64,000 nucleotides of DNA from Lysobacter sp. KIS68-7 (GCF_021284745.1 NZ_CP089925.1:496001-560000), one strand, 5' to 3'; numbered from the stretch's first letter, positions 41,507 through 51,270 are shown. Notes: generated by a model not told the origin, from the sequence alone. Program-made: numbers and translations.

Positions 41507-42265
41507 GTGGCCACGCCCGTCCTCAATCTGAACGAACTGCGCCGCGGTTGCGCGCACTGTTCGCTCCAGCAACTGTGCTTGCCGGCCGGCATCGGTCCGG
41601 ACGCACTGAAGCAACTCGATTCGATCGTGCGTCGGCGCCGGCCCGTTGCGCGCGGCGAATCGCTGTTCCGCACGGGCGATGCGCTGGAGTCGGTGTATGT
41701 CGCGCGCGACGGTGCGTTCAAGACGATCGCGATCAGCGAGGATGGCGAGGAGCGCGTGGTCGGCTTCCATCTGCCGGGCGAACTGATCGGCCTCGACGCG
41801 CTCGGTGCGGACCGCCATCGCTGCGACGCCATCGCGCTGACCACCGCGAATGTCTGCGAAGTCCCGTTCGACCAGCTGGCGGACATCGCGTCCCAAGTGC
41901 CCGGCCTGCAACAGCAGTTGCTGCGCGTGATCGGACGCAGCGTCGGCCGCGATCAGGACCACCTCGACATGCTCGTGCGCCGGCAGGCCTCCGAGCGCAT
42001 CGCCCTGTTCCTGCACGGCCTGTCGGAACGCTTCCGCCACATCGGACAATCGGGCACGCAGTTCCGCCTGCCGATGAGCCGCGAAGACATCGCGCACTTC
42101 CTCGGCCTCGCGCTGGAAACGGTGAGCCGCGGATTCACGCGCCTTCAGGAAGACGCGGTGATCGCCGTCGACGGACGCCACGTGGAAATCCTCGACATCG
42201 CCGAACTGGATCGGCTCGCGCACCATCCGGAAGCGCCCGACGCGCGTCGCCGCGGCACCGCCTGA
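41507..42265 (+). CDS. fnr: FNR-type oxygen-sensing regulator (copy 1)
   Basis: A 252-residue CRP/FNR regulator. The [4Fe-4S] ligands match E. coli FNR: C15, C18 and C24 in RRGCAHCSLQQLC, and C117 in NVCEVP. An extra C106 is also present. The recognition helix LGLALETVSRGFTRLQ has E-x-x-S-R, which reads TTGAT half-sites. The start is GTG at 41507. It lies directly beside the cbb3 operon, convergent with no gap, and is the likely activator of the FNR boxes at 51158, 54208, 54258, 60535 and 62776. Confidence 0.93.
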   Translation: MATPVLNLNELRRGCAHCSLQQLCLPAGIGPDALKQLDSIVRRRRPVARGESLFRTGDALESVYVARDGAFKTIAISEDGEERVVGFHLPGELIGLDALGADRHRCDAIALTTANVCEVPFDQLADIASQVPGLQQQLLRVIGRSVGRDQDHLDMLVRRQASERIALFLHGLSERFRHIGQSGTQFRLPMSREDIAHFLGLALETVSRGFTRLQEDAVIAVDGRHVEILDIAELDRLAHHPEAPDARRRGTA

Positions 42266-42985
42266 TCAGACGACGCTGCGGCAACCGAGCGCCGCGAGCG
42301 CGCCGTGCACCAAGGGCACGTGCACCAGCCACGGCCCTGCGAGCGTTGCCAGTCCCGCGAACAGCACCAGCATGCCCGACGCCGTGCGCCACGCGCCGCG
42401 TTGCAAACGTTGCCCGAGCCGCGCGCCTGCCCAGGTGAGCGGCCACATGACCGGCAGCGTCGCCAGGCCGAACGCGGCCATCGTCAACGCGCCATGCCAG
42501 GCACTCGCCTGCAACCACGCGGCGAACAACAGCTGCGTGCTGAGCCCGCACGGCAACCACCCCCACAACACGCCGAGGGCGATGCGCTTGCCCGGCGTGT
42601 CCGCAGGCAACAGGCGCAACTGCAGCGGGCGCATGCGTTGCCACAACTTGCCGCCCGGCACGGAGAGGAATGCGAAGCGCCCGCTGCGATCGAGCAAGCG
42701 CAGTGCGGCGAGCACCAGCACGATGCCGACCGCGGCGCGCGACGCGACGATCAGCCACGGCATGCGCGCCACGCCGAGCAGGGCCTGTCCGAATCCGCCG
42801 ACCAGCGCACCGGCGAGCACGTAGCCCCCGATGCGCCCGAGGTTGGGCTGCAACGCCGTCCACGCGCCGCCGCGCTGGCCCATCGACACGCTCGTTGCGA
42901 TGCCACCGCACATCGCCGCGCAATGCGCGCCGCCGAGCAGGCCGGTGAGCATGGCGCCGACGAGCACGATCCAGTCAGGCGTCAT
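42266..42985 (-). CDS. SafE/TauE-like membrane protein of the cbb3 operon
   Basis: A 239-residue polytopic membrane protein (about six helices) of the sulfite-exporter/DsbD-like group found at the end of cco operons. Helix 1 has GGAHCAAMCGG, a Cys-x3-Met-Cys arrangement suited to copper; a second cysteine is in WLPCGLSTQ. It probably handles copper for cbb3 oxidase assembly. Its start overlaps the ccoS end by 11 bases. Confidence 0.85.
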   Translation of the reverse strand: MTPDWIVLVGAMLTGLLGGAHCAAMCGGIATSVSMGQRGGAWTALQPNLGRIGGYVLAGALVGGFGQALLGVARMPWLIVASRAAVGIVLVLAALRLLDRSGRFAFLSVPGGKLWQRMRPLQLRLLPADTPGKRIALGVLWGWLPCGLSTQLLFAAWLQASAWHGALTMAAFGLATLPVMWPLTWAGARLGQRLQRGAWRTASGMLVLFAGLATLAGPWLVHVPLVHGALAALGCRSVV

Positions 42986-43157
42986 CCTGATCGCTCCTTG
43001 CCGGAGGCGGAGGGGGTTCGTCGTCGTCGACGAGGATGGACAGCGCCGGCGTGTCGAGATCCTCGAACTGCCCGCGCTTCACCGCCCACGCGAAAGCCCA
43101 GATCGCCGCGATGAGCAGGACCAGGGCCAGCGGCACCAGCAGCAACAGCACGCTCAT
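42975..43157 (-). CDS. ccoS: CcoS, cbb3 oxidase maturation protein
   Basis: A 60-residue protein with one N-terminal membrane helix (VLLLLVPLALVLLIAAIWAF) and the family signature WAVKRGQFEDLDTPA. CcoS is needed for inserting heme and copper into CcoN. Its ATG overlaps the ccoI stop (ATGA). The acidic, proline-rich tail is typical. Confidence 0.95.
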   Translation of the reverse strand: MSVLLLLVPLALVLLIAAIWAFAWAVKRGQFEDLDTPALSILVDDDEPPPPPARSDQDDA

Positions 43158-45568
43158 GCGGCCACGCCTTCGCGCACGCGCGCCAGGCGCAGCGCGTTCA
43201 AGGTGACGGTGAGCGAAGACAGCGCCATGCCGAGCGCCGCGATCCACGGTGTGACCAGGCCCATCGCCGCGATCGGCAAGGCCAGCAGGTTCCAGCCCAC
43301 CGCCCAGGCGAGGTTCTGGCGCACGATGCGGCGCGTGCGGCGTGCGAGCGCGATGGCGTCGGGAATGCGATGCAATGCGGGCGTGGCGAGCACGAGATCG
43401 GCGGCGCGTTGCGCGAGCGCGGCGCCGTCGCCCACGGCGATGGACACGTCGGCGCCGGCCAGCACCGGCGCATCGTTGAGGCCATCGCCCACCATCGCGA
43501 CGACGCGGCCTTCGGCCTGCAAGCTGCGCACGCGCGCGAGTTTGTCTTCCGGGGTTTGCCGCGCGTGGGCGTCGGGCAGGTCGAGCGTCGAGGCGAAACG
43601 CGCGACCGCGGCTTCGCCATCGCCGCTGCACAAGTGCAGGGACAAGCCCTGTGCACGCAACGATGCCAGCGCTTGCGCGGCATCGATGCGCGGGGCTTCG
43701 CGCACTTCGAATCGTGCGCGCGCGTGCGCGCCGTCGCCGAGCCACAGCGCGCCGTCATCGGTAGCACCCGCGGCGAAGCGCGCGTGGCCCAGGCACCATT
43801 CGCGGCCGTCGACCACGCCGCGCACGCCCTGCCCCGCAACGCTGCGGACCTCGGTGGCACGCAGGCCCTCATGCGCGAAGGGCGCGAACATCGCGGCCAG
43901 CGGATGGCGGCTGTCGCGTTCGAGCGCGGCGGCGATGCGCAATGCGTGCTCGCGTTCCATGTCGTCGAACGTGGCGACGTCGACCAGCGACGGCGTCGCG
44001 TCGCCCAAGGTGCCGGTCTTGTCGAACACCACGTCCGTGACGCGCGCGAGCCGCTCCAGCGCATCCGCGCCGACAGGCAACACGCCCATCCGCGCGAGCG
44101 ATCCATTCGCCGCGGTCAGTGCCGCCGGGATCGCGAGCGACAACGCGCACGGGCAACTGATGACCAGCAGGGCGAGCGTCACGTCGAGCGCGCGGTCCGG
44201 TGCATGTGCGCGCCAGGTGAAATAGACGATGGCGGCGACCACGAGCAGCGCGGCAACGAATCCCATCGCCACGCGATCCGCGGTGCGCGCGATGGTCGGC
44301 CGATGCGCCTGTGCACGCTCCACCAGCGCCGCAAGCTGCGACAAGCGCGTTGCCGCGCCGATCGCGCCCACGCGCATCCGCGCAGGCACTTCACGACACG
44401 CCGTGCCCGCGAACACGGGATCGCCCGCCTTCTTGTGGACCGGCCGCGATTCGCCCGTCAGCAGCGATTCTTCGAACCAGGCTTCATCGGCGAGCAGCGT
44501 CCCGTCGGCCGGCACCGCATCGCCGGCCGCGACGCATGCGACATCGCCGGCCTCCAAAGCTTCCAGCGGAATCGCTTCGCGCGATCCATCCTCGCGCTCG
44601 CGCACCGCGAACGCCGGCCGCGCACGCGCCAACGCATCCACGCGCGCACTCGCCGCGCTGCGCGCGCGTTGCTCGAGCATGCGCGCCGTCAGCAGCAGGA
44701 AGACGAACATCACGGCCGCGTCGTACCAAACGTGCGGGCCGCCGGTCAGCGTTTCGAACAGGCTCGCCCCGTAGGCGAGCAAGGTCGATGTCGCCACCAG
44801 CGTATCTGCGCCCAGGCGGCGCTCGCGCAACTCGCGCAGGCAGCCGGCGATGAACGGCCAACCCGAATAGAACACCACGGGCGAGGAGATGAGGAACGCG
44901 ATCCAGCGCAGGAAGTCGCGCATGGGGATCGACATCGTCGCGTTCGTATCCAGGTACAGCGCTTCGGTGAACATCATCGCCTGCACCGCGCCCAAGCCCG
45001 CGATGCCCAGGCGCAGCAGTGCGCGGTTGCGCTCGGTGATGCGTGCGCGCTCGCGCTCGGCGCCGGTCGCGAGCCACGGGCGATAGCCCAGCGACATCAA
45101 ACGACGCAGCGGGCGTGACAAGGGCGTGCGCGCGGGGTCCCACGCGATGCGGATGCGACCGGTGACGGCGTTCGCCGAGACTTCGATGACGCCGGGCTCG
45201 CGCATGAGCGCGCGATCGATCAGCCAGGCGCAGGCGGCGCAGCGCATGCCGTCGGTGAGCAGCACCATCTCGCGCCCGCCGGGCACGTTGCGTGCGTGCG
45301 CGGCCAGGATGTCTTCGCGATCCCAGCAGGCGAGCGCCTCACCCGCCGGCTCGACGCGGCCCGCGTGCCCGCTGCGCAGCTTGTAGTAATCGGACAGGCG
45401 CGCATCGCGGATCCATTGCGCGGCGGCCGCGCAGCCGTCGCAGCAGAAGCCCCGTTCGACCCCATCGATGGCTACGCGCGGCGCGTGCGGCGCCAACGGT
45501 TCGCTGCAATGGAAACACGTGGCCTCGATGGACGGCGCCTGCGCGACGCTGGCGGCGACGGTGTTCAT
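43154..45568 (-). CDS. ccoI: CcoI/FixI copper P1B-ATPase
   Basis: An 804-residue copper pump that delivers copper for the CuB centre of cbb3 oxidase. An N-terminal cysteine-rich metal site (C18/C21, C42/C43/C46) is followed by a heavy-metal-associated domain with C110-x-x-C113, eight membrane helices, CPC near residue 470 (VISCPCALSL), the phosphorylation motif DKTGTLG near 516, the SRHPLA signature and GDGLNDAPVL. The ATG at 45568 overlaps the ccoH stop; longer in-frame starts run through ccoH and are excluded. Confidence 0.95.
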   Translation of the reverse strand: MNTVAASVAQAPSIEATCFHCSEPLAPHAPRVAIDGVERGFCCDGCAAAAQWIRDARLSDYYKLRSGHAGRVEPAGEALACWDREDILAAHARNVPGGREMVLLTDGMRCAACAWLIDRALMREPGVIEVSANAVTGRIRIAWDPARTPLSRPLRRLMSLGYRPWLATGAERERARITERNRALLRLGIAGLGAVQAMMFTEALYLDTNATMSIPMRDFLRWIAFLISSPVVFYSGWPFIAGCLRELRERRLGADTLVATSTLLAYGASLFETLTGGPHVWYDAAVMFVFLLLTARMLEQRARSAASARVDALARARPAFAVREREDGSREAIPLEALEAGDVACVAAGDAVPADGTLLADEAWFEESLLTGESRPVHKKAGDPVFAGTACREVPARMRVGAIGAATRLSQLAALVERAQAHRPTIARTADRVAMGFVAALLVVAAIVYFTWRAHAPDRALDVTLALLVISCPCALSLAIPAALTAANGSLARMGVLPVGADALERLARVTDVVFDKTGTLGDATPSLVDVATFDDMEREHALRIAAALERDSRHPLAAMFAPFAHEGLRATEVRSVAGQGVRGVVDGREWCLGHARFAAGATDDGALWLGDGAHARARFEVREAPRIDAAQALASLRAQGLSLHLCSGDGEAAVARFASTLDLPDAHARQTPEDKLARVRSLQAEGRVVAMVGDGLNDAPVLAGADVSIAVGDGAALAQRAADLVLATPALHRIPDAIALARRTRRIVRQNLAWAVGWNLLALPIAAMGLVTPWIAALGMALSSLTVTLNALRLARVREGVAA

Positions 45569-46062
45569 GGCGATGCGAGCGAGGGCCGCAGCGGCGCCTT
45601 GTTCGCGTGCGCAGGCCAACGTCCCAACAGGCGCCAGCGGCGATCCAGCGGCGCCAGTTCCAGATTCCAATCGTGCGTGGCATCGAGCGATGCAAGGTGG
45701 CCGCTCCATCCATCGGGCGTCGCGACGAGCGTGACGCTGCGATCCTCCGCTTCGCGCACGGGATGATGCAGGCGCAGTTCCAACCGTGCGCCGCGATCGA
45801 AGCCCGCGGTGCGCGGCACCACGACGATCCGATCGCCCATGCGTTCGACCGCCGCGGCCAGGCCCAGGCGTCGCGCTTCCAGGTCCGGCGACAGATCGGC
45901 CACCTGCACTTGCGCGACGTGCTGCACGGGATCGGCCACCGAGTCGATGGTGTCTTCGGCGAAGAACAGCAAGGCGAACGCCGCGACCACGGACAGCGCC
46001 GGCAGCGCAACCAGCAGCCACACCAGCGGTTCCCGCCAGGGCGAACGCGAGGGCGTGTTCAT
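45565..46062 (-). CDS. ccoH: CcoH/FixH, cbb3 assembly protein
   Basis: A 165-residue protein with one N-terminal helix (EPLVWLLVALPALSVVAAFALLFF) and a periplasmic FixH domain containing ELRLHHPVREAEDR and the terminal strand WRLLGRWP. It stabilises the oxidase with CcoI during assembly. It overlaps ccoG by four bases and ccoI by four bases. Confidence 0.92.
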   Translation of the reverse strand: MNTPSRSPWREPLVWLLVALPALSVVAAFALLFFAEDTIDSVADPVQHVAQVQVADLSPDLEARRLGLAAAVERMGDRIVVVPRTAGFDRGARLELRLHHPVREAEDRSVTLVATPDGWSGHLASLDATHDWNLELAPLDRRWRLLGRWPAHANKAPLRPSLASP

Positions 46063-47606
46063 GGCGACACCGGACCGAAGAAGGTGCTGTCCGCATGCGC
46101 CGTCGCCGGACGCTCGCCGCCGACGGCGCTCACTTCGAAACGCAGGTTCTTGCGGCCGACCACGCTTGCGGGCGCGGCCACGGTCACCGGCACCGAGGCG
46201 ACTTCGCCCGCCGGCACCTGGATGTCGGCGGCGTTGCGCAGCACCAGCTCGGGCGTCGCGGACACGATCCGCACGCGGAAGCGCTGCGCCGTCTCCTGCT
46301 TGTTGGCGATCTTCAGCGTGTAGCCGTTCTCGATCCCCTCGGCCGTGGTGCGATACAGCGTGTTGCGATCCCGCAGTGCTTCGACGGTGAACGGGCTACG
46401 CGTGGCGACGCCGAACACGAAGCCGGCCACCACCGCGAGCAGGAGCGTGGCATAGATGAACACGCGCGGCCGCGCCAGGCGCGTCTTCTTGCCGTCGACC
46501 GCGTGCTGCGTCGTATAGCGGATGAGCCCGTGCGGGAAGCCCATCTTGTCCATGACCTCGTCGCAGGCGTCCACGCACGCGCCGCAGGCGATGCACTCGT
46601 ATTGCAGGCCGTTGCGGATGTCGATGCCGGTCGGGCACACCTGCACGCACATCGTGCAGTCGATGCAGTCGCCCAGTTGCTCCGGTTCGAACTTCGGCAG
46701 AGGTGCCACTTCGCCCGGTTCGAACTGGATCGTGCCGCGTGCGTGCAGGCTGGCGTTGGCCGCGGAAGGATGCGCGGCGGCGCGGTGCACGTAGTCGTAG
46801 GCCTGGGCGAGCGGCAACAGCCCGCGTGCGCGTTCCAACGCACTCTTCAGCCCGCGGCGACGCGGGCCGCGCGGTTCGCCGCGCATCGGGTCGTAGGCGA
46901 TGAGCAACGTGTCGCGGTCGAACATCGCGCCCTGGAAGCGCGCGTAGGGGCACATGTACTTGCACACCTGCTCGCGCAGGAAGCCCGCATTGCCCCAGGT
47001 CGCGAAGGCATAGAACAGCACCCAGAAGGTTTCCCACCCGCCCCAGGCGAAGGGATACGCGCGCGCGGCGAGGTCGCGGATGGGCGTGAAGAAGCCGACG
47101 AAGGTGAACCCCGTCCACAGCGCGAACACGATCCACGCGATGTGCTTGGCGCCCTTGCGCACGAGCTTGCGCGAGGACCACGGTGCCGCGTCGAGCTTCA
47201 TGCGCGCGCTGCGATCGCCTTCGATGCGGCGCTCGATCCACAGGAACACTTCCGTCCACACGGTCTGCGGGCATGCGTAGCCGCACCACAGCCGTCCCGC
47301 GATCGCAGTGAAGAAAAACAGGCCGATGCCCGCGACGATCAGCAACAAGGCGAGGAACAGGAAGTCCTGCGGCCAGAACGTCAGCCCGAACACATGGAAC
47401 TTGCGCGCCGGCAGGTCGAACAGCACCGCCTGCCGCCCGCCCCAGCGCAGCCACGGGAACGCATAGAACATGCCCAGCAGCCAGAACACCGCCAGGATGC
47501 GCAGGCGCGAGAAGCGCCCGGACACATCGCGCGGATACACCTTGCGTTCGCTGACGTAGAACGCTCCCGCCTCTTCGACGAGCGCAAGGTCGATCGCCTT
47601 GGACAT
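46059..47606 (-). CDS. ccoG: CcoG/FixG/RdxA, membrane Fe-S cupric reductase for cbb3 assembly
   Basis: A 515-residue polytopic protein. CcoG reduces Cu(II) for oxidase assembly. Conserved GRLWCGYACPQTVWTE, KYMCPYARFQG and two [4Fe-4S] clusters (C314, C317, C320, C324 in DCIDCTMCVQVCP; C338, C341, C344, C348) are present, with a periplasmic immunoglobulin-like C-terminus. Between the PMRGEPRG segment (residue ~247) and the first cluster there is an extra stretch of nearly 60 residues (about 253-310) that I do not expect in most CcoG proteins. Confidence 0.94.
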   Translation of the reverse strand: MSKAIDLALVEEAGAFYVSERKVYPRDVSGRFSRLRILAVFWLLGMFYAFPWLRWGGRQAVLFDLPARKFHVFGLTFWPQDFLFLALLLIVAGIGLFFFTAIAGRLWCGYACPQTVWTEVFLWIERRIEGDRSARMKLDAAPWSSRKLVRKGAKHIAWIVFALWTGFTFVGFFTPIRDLAARAYPFAWGGWETFWVLFYAFATWGNAGFLREQVCKYMCPYARFQGAMFDRDTLLIAYDPMRGEPRGPRRRGLKSALERARGLLPLAQAYDYVHRAAAHPSAANASLHARGTIQFEPGEVAPLPKFEPEQLGDCIDCTMCVQVCPTGIDIRNGLQYECIACGACVDACDEVMDKMGFPHGLIRYTTQHAVDGKKTRLARPRVFIYATLLLAVVAGFVFGVATRSPFTVEALRDRNTLYRTTAEGIENGYTLKIANKQETAQRFRVRIVSATPELVLRNAADIQVPAGEVASVPVTVAAPASVVGRKNLRFEVSAVGGERPATAHADSTFFGPVSP

Positions 47607-47609
47607 GGC

Positions 47610-47894
47610 TCAGGGCCCCGGCAGCGGTCGGTTGAAACGGCTTCCCGGCCGCAGCAGCCACCACGTGAACAGGCTCGACGACGCCGTCGCGATCCAGAAC
47701 AGGAAGAACCCGATCGTGTAACCGAGCTCGCGCCCGATCGGCGCGTCGGGGAAGGTCATGTCCCGCAACTGGATGGGATCGACGAAGGCGAAGAAGACCA
47801 TCGTCGCCACGCCCGCGGCGAAGAAGCTCGGCCAGGCGATCGCACCGATGCGATGCGCGAGCGGGCGCGGCGGATGGTCGAAGGTCGCGTTCAT
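47610..47894 (-). CDS. Small two-helix membrane protein in the cbb3 operon
   Basis: A 94-residue protein with two hydrophobic helices (AWPSFFAAGVATMVFFAFV and LGYTIGFFLFWIATASSSLF) separated by a short acidic loop. Its ATG overlaps the ccoP stop (ATGA) and ccoG starts three bases after its stop, so it is clearly part of the operon. No family function is known to me; co-transcription suggests a role in cbb3 assembly or stability. Confidence 0.8.
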   Translation of the reverse strand: MNATFDHPPRPLAHRIGAIAWPSFFAAGVATMVFFAFVDPIQLRDMTFPDAPIGRELGYTIGFFLFWIATASSSLFTWWLLRPGSRFNRPLPGP

Positions 47895-48829
47895 TGCGCG
47901 GCGCCCGCGCGCGCCGTCGTGGGCGGATGCGACAACGAGTACACGTACGCCGCGACCAGGCGTGCCCGCGTTTCACCAAGCAACGCGCGATGCGCCGGCA
48001 TCGTGCCGTGGCGTCCCTTCGAGATCGTCGTGATCAGCGAGGCGGTGTCGCCGCCGTACAGCCAATAGTTGTCGGTGAGGTTCGGCGCACCGATCTCCTG
48101 GTTGCCCTTGCCATCCTTGCCGTGGCAACCCGCGCACACGTTCTCATACAGCGGCTTGCCTTGCGCGGCCGCATAGTTGTTCTGCATCAGCTTGTCGGGA
48201 TCGGACATCGCGCGCACGTAGGCCGCGACGTCACTGACCGCATGATCGCCGCCCATGCCCGTCAGCACCTTGCCCCACTCGGGCATCACGCCTTCGCGGC
48301 CGTCGAGCACCGTCTGCAGGACGCGATCGGGCGAGCCGCCCCAATGCCAGATGTTGTCGGACAGGTTCGGATAGCCCACCGCGCCCTGCGCCGAGGAACC
48401 GTGGCAGGTCGCACACGTGTTGCTGAAGATCGCGCGCCCCAGGCGCCGCGCAGTCGCATCCTGCGCGAGCACGTCGATGGACTTGCCCTTGTACGGCGCG
48501 AAGGTCTCTTCGAGCTTCGCATCGTCGGCGGCCTTCTGCTGCTCGTACTCCGTCTTCGAAGACCACTTGCCGTAACCGGCCATCGCGCCCATGCCCGGGA
48601 ACCAGAACAGGTACCCGATGCCGAAGGCGAGCGTGATCCAGAACAGATTGATCCACCACTTCGGCAGCGGCTTGTTGTACTCGGTGATGTCCTCGTCCCA
48701 GTAATGGCTGGTGTCTTCCGGCTTCGGGTCGCCGGGGCGGCGCTTGGCCGTCCACCACAACAGCCACGCACAGCCGACGAGGTTGAACACGACGATGGCG
48801 ATCACGTACACCGACCAACCGGAGGTCAT
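47891..48829 (-). CDS. ccoP: cbb3 oxidase diheme subunit CcoP
   Basis: A 312-residue membrane-anchored cytochrome c. It has two N-terminal helices and two heme c sites: C139-A-T-C142-H143 and C232-A-G-C235-H236. The N-terminal segment DTSHYWDEDITEYNKPLP matches the CcoP family. It passes electrons from periplasmic cytochromes or the bc1 complex to CcoO and CcoN. Its ATG shares one base with the ccoQ stop (TGATG). Confidence 0.96.
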   Translation of the reverse strand: MTSGWSVYVIAIVVFNLVGCAWLLWWTAKRRPGDPKPEDTSHYWDEDITEYNKPLPKWWINLFWITLAFGIGYLFWFPGMGAMAGYGKWSSKTEYEQQKAADDAKLEETFAPYKGKSIDVLAQDATARRLGRAIFSNTCATCHGSSAQGAVGYPNLSDNIWHWGGSPDRVLQTVLDGREGVMPEWGKVLTGMGGDHAVSDVAAYVRAMSDPDKLMQNNYAAAQGKPLYENVCAGCHGKDGKGNQEIGAPNLTDNYWLYGGDTASLITTISKGRHGTMPAHRALLGETRARLVAAYVYSLSHPPTTARAGAAQ

Positions 48830-48975
48830 CACGGCGCATTCCCTCCCTCGTTGTCGTCCGAAAGCGGCACGCGTGCGGCCGCATCGAACGTCGCGCGGCG
48901 ACGCGGGCTCCACGCCCACGCCCATCCGGCGAGGAACACCACCAGCAACAATGCAGTCACGATGCCGGCCACCAT
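48829..48975 (-). CDS. ccoQ: cbb3 oxidase subunit CcoQ
   Basis: A 48-residue single-helix protein (MVAGIVTALLLVVFLAGWAW, then WSPRRRATFDAAARVPL). The W-A-W-x-P-x-R-R ending of the helix and an acidic tail are typical of CcoQ, which protects the complex under oxygen. It begins one base after the ccoO stop and overlaps ccoP by one base. Confidence 0.92.
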   Translation of the reverse strand: MVAGIVTALLLVVFLAGWAWAWSPRRRATFDAAARVPLSDDNEGGNAP

Positions 48976-48976
48976 G

Positions 48977-49621
48977 TCAGTTGCCCCTCGGAGCGTGTTT
49001 GCCGAGGCCTTGCAGGTAGGCGACCACGGCATCGAGTTCGGTCTTTCCGCGCACATCGTTCGGCGCATTGGCGATCTCCGCATCGGTGTACGGATCGCCC
49101 AGCGTCTTCAGCGCCTGCATGTGCGACTTGATGCGATCACCATCGACCGGCGCGTCGGCGAGCCACGGGAAGGACGGCATGTTCGACTCGGGCACCACCG
49201 AACGCGGATCGATCAGGTGCACGCGATGCCAGTCGTCCGAGTAGCGGCCGCCCACGCGCGCCAGGTCGGGACCCGTGCGCTTGCTGCCCCACTGGAAGGG
49301 ATGGTCGTACACCGATTCACCGGCCAGCGAGTAGTGGCCATAGCGTTCGGTTTCGAAGCGCAGCGTGCGTATCATCTGCGAATGGCAGTTGTAGCAACCT
49401 TCGCGGATGTACACGTCGCGGCCGGCGAGTTGCAGCGCCGGATAGGGCTTCACGCCCGGCAGCGGCTGGATGGTTTCGGCCTGGAACATCAACGGCACGA
49501 TTTCCGCCAGGCCGCCGAAGGACACGACGACCGCGATGAGCACCGCCATCAGGCCGATGTTCTTCTCGATCCGCTCGTGCGGGTTGTGGGGCGCCGGGAC
49601 GGAAGGCTCTTTGGTTTCCAT
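48977..49621 (-). CDS. ccoO: cbb3 oxidase monoheme subunit CcoO
   Basis: A 214-residue cytochrome c with an N-terminal anchor ([20 protein letters not shown]) and heme site C76-Y-N-C79-H80. Family segments [16 protein letters not shown] and [11 protein letters not shown] (heme methionine) are present. It starts 10 bases after the ccoN stop. Confidence 0.97.
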   Translation of the reverse strand: METKEPSVPAPHNPHERIEKNIGLMAVLIAVVVSFGGLAEIVPLMFQAETIQPLPGVKPYPALQLAGRDVYIREGCYNCHSQMIRTLRFETERYGHYSLAGESVYDHPFQWGSKRTGPDLARVGGRYSDDWHRVHLIDPRSVVPESNMPSFPWLADAPVDGDRIKSHMQALKTLGDPYTDAEIANAPNDVRGKTELDAVVAYLQGLGKHAPRGN

Positions 49622-49631
49622 GCATGCAGTC

Positions 49632-51104
49632 TCAGGCGGGGGCTTTGGCGGTGGCGGCGAGGTCGCCTGCGGGCGCCTTCGCCATGGCGTAGGTCTTCCA
49701 GACGTTGAAGGCCATCAGGAACATGCCGGAGAGCACGAGCGCGCCGCCGCCGAAGCGCACCAGGTAATAGGGATAGGTCGCCTGCAGGCCTTCCACGAAG
49801 CTGTAGGTCAGCGTGCCGTCGGGATTGGTGGCGCGCCACATCAGGCCCTGCATGACGCCGGCGATCCACATCGCGACGATGTAGAACACCACGCCCAGCG
49901 TGTGCAGCCAGAAGTGCGCGTCGATCCACTTGATCGAATACATGCGCGGCGCACCGAGCAGCTTTGGCAGCATCGCGTAGATGGAACCCACCGAGATCAT
50001 CGCCACCCAGCCGAGCGCGCCGGCGTGCACGTGGCCGACCGTCCAGTCGGTGTAGTGCGAGAGCGAGTTGACCGTCTTGATCGACATCATCGGCCCCTCG
50101 AAGGTGGCGATCATGTAGAAGCTGATCGCGACGATGAGGAACTTCAGGATCGGGTCGGTGCGCAGCTTGTACCAGACGCCCGACAGCGTGAGGATGCCGT
50201 TCAACGCACCGCCCCACGAAGGCGCGAGCAGGATCAGCGAGAACACCATGCCCAGCGACTGCGCCCAGTCCGGCAGCGCCGTGTACTGCAGGTGGTGCGG
50301 GCCCGCCCACATGTACACCGCGATCAGCGCCCAGAAGTGCACGATCGACAGGCGATACGAATACACCGGGCGCCCGGCCTGCTTGGGCACGTAGTAGTAC
50401 ATCATCCCGAGGAAGCCCGCGGTCAGGAAGAAGCCGACCGCGTTGTGGCCGTACCACCACTGCACCATCGCATCCACCGCGCCGGTGTAGACGATGTAGG
50501 ACTTGTCGAAGCTCACCGGGATCGCGACGTTGTTGACGATGTGCAACAGCGCGATGGCGATGATGAAGCTGCCGTAGAACCAGTTCGCCACGTAGATGTG
50601 CCGGCCCTGGCGCTTGGTGATCGTGCCGAAGAACAGCACCGCGTAGGCGACCCAGACGATCGTGATCAGGATGTCGATCGGCCACTCGAGCTCGGCGTAT
50701 TCCTTGCCCTGCGTCATGCCCAGCGGCAAGGTGATCGCAGCCGAGACGATCACCGCCTGCCAGCCCCAGAACACGAAGCTGGCGAGCTTGTCGGAGATCA
50801 GGCGCGCATAACAGGTGCGTTGCACGACGTGCAGCGACGTGGCCATCAGCGCACTGCCGCCGAAGGCGAAGATCACCGCGTTGGTGTGCAGCGGACGCAG
50901 GCGACCATAGGACAGCCACGGAATGCCCTCGGCCAGCGTCGGCCAGTACAGCTGCGCGGCGATGAACAAGCCGACGCCCATGCCGACGATGCCCCAGAGG
51001 ATCGTCGCGAGCGAGAACTGGAGGACGACCTTGTCGTTGTAGACCACGGGTCGCCGGACTTCGGCGGGCTGCACCACTCCGGCCGCTTGCACAACGTCGC
51101 TCAT
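49632..51104 (-). CDS. ccoN: cbb3 oxidase catalytic subunit CcoN
   Basis: A 490-residue heme-copper oxidase subunit I with about 12 membrane helices. Low-spin heme ligand H73 is in [15 protein letters not shown]; CuB histidines appear in YGHNAVGF and [13 protein letters not shown], and high- and low-spin heme ligands in [10 protein letters not shown]. It lacks the long C-terminal domain of A-type enzymes. It reduces oxygen to water at low oxygen and is the first gene of the nine-plus-gene cco operon, transcribed from the FNR-box promoter upstream. Confidence 0.97.
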   Translation of the reverse strand: MSDVVQAAGVVQPAEVRRPVVYNDKVVLQFSLATILWGIVGMGVGLFIAAQLYWPTLAEGIPWLSYGRLRPLHTNAVIFAFGGSALMATSLHVVQRTCYARLISDKLASFVFWGWQAVIVSAAITLPLGMTQGKEYAELEWPIDILITIVWVAYAVLFFGTITKRQGRHIYVANWFYGSFIIAIALLHIVNNVAIPVSFDKSYIVYTGAVDAMVQWWYGHNAVGFFLTAGFLGMMYYYVPKQAGRPVYSYRLSIVHFWALIAVYMWAGPHHLQYTALPDWAQSLGMVFSLILLAPSWGGALNGILTLSGVWYKLRTDPILKFLIVAISFYMIATFEGPMMSIKTVNSLSHYTDWTVGHVHAGALGWVAMISVGSIYAMLPKLLGAPRMYSIKWIDAHFWLHTLGVVFYIVAMWIAGVMQGLMWRATNPDGTLTYSFVEGLQATYPYYLVRFGGGALVLSGMFLMAFNVWKTYAMAKAPAGDLAATAKAPA

Positions 51105-51157
51105 GATGCCCCCGCTTGTGAATGTGCGCAGTTTTCCGGTCTTACGGCCGCTTCGCC

Positions 51158-51171
51158 TTGATCCGAATCAA
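51158..51171 (-). promoter_or_regulatory. Perfect FNR box upstream of ccoN
   Basis: TTGAT-CCGA-ATCAA, a perfect match to the FNR/ANR consensus. Its centre (51164.5) is 60 bases from the ccoN start, leaving room for a class II promoter with a start site near 51123. The rest of 51105-51270 holds no gene. Confidence 0.85.
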
Positions 51172-51270
51172 ATTGGCCCCGCCGACTGGAGGGCGGAGCG
51201 ATCGGGATACTGGATTCAACGAAAAAACGCGCCGGGGCGGACACGTTCTGGCACGGGCGTTGCTGGGCCT

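Noticed and set aside
43154-46096. A 980-residue version of CcoI starting at 46096
   Set aside because: The extra N-terminus is an out-of-frame read of ccoH; the ATG at 45568 overlaps the ccoH stop and starts the metal-binding region.
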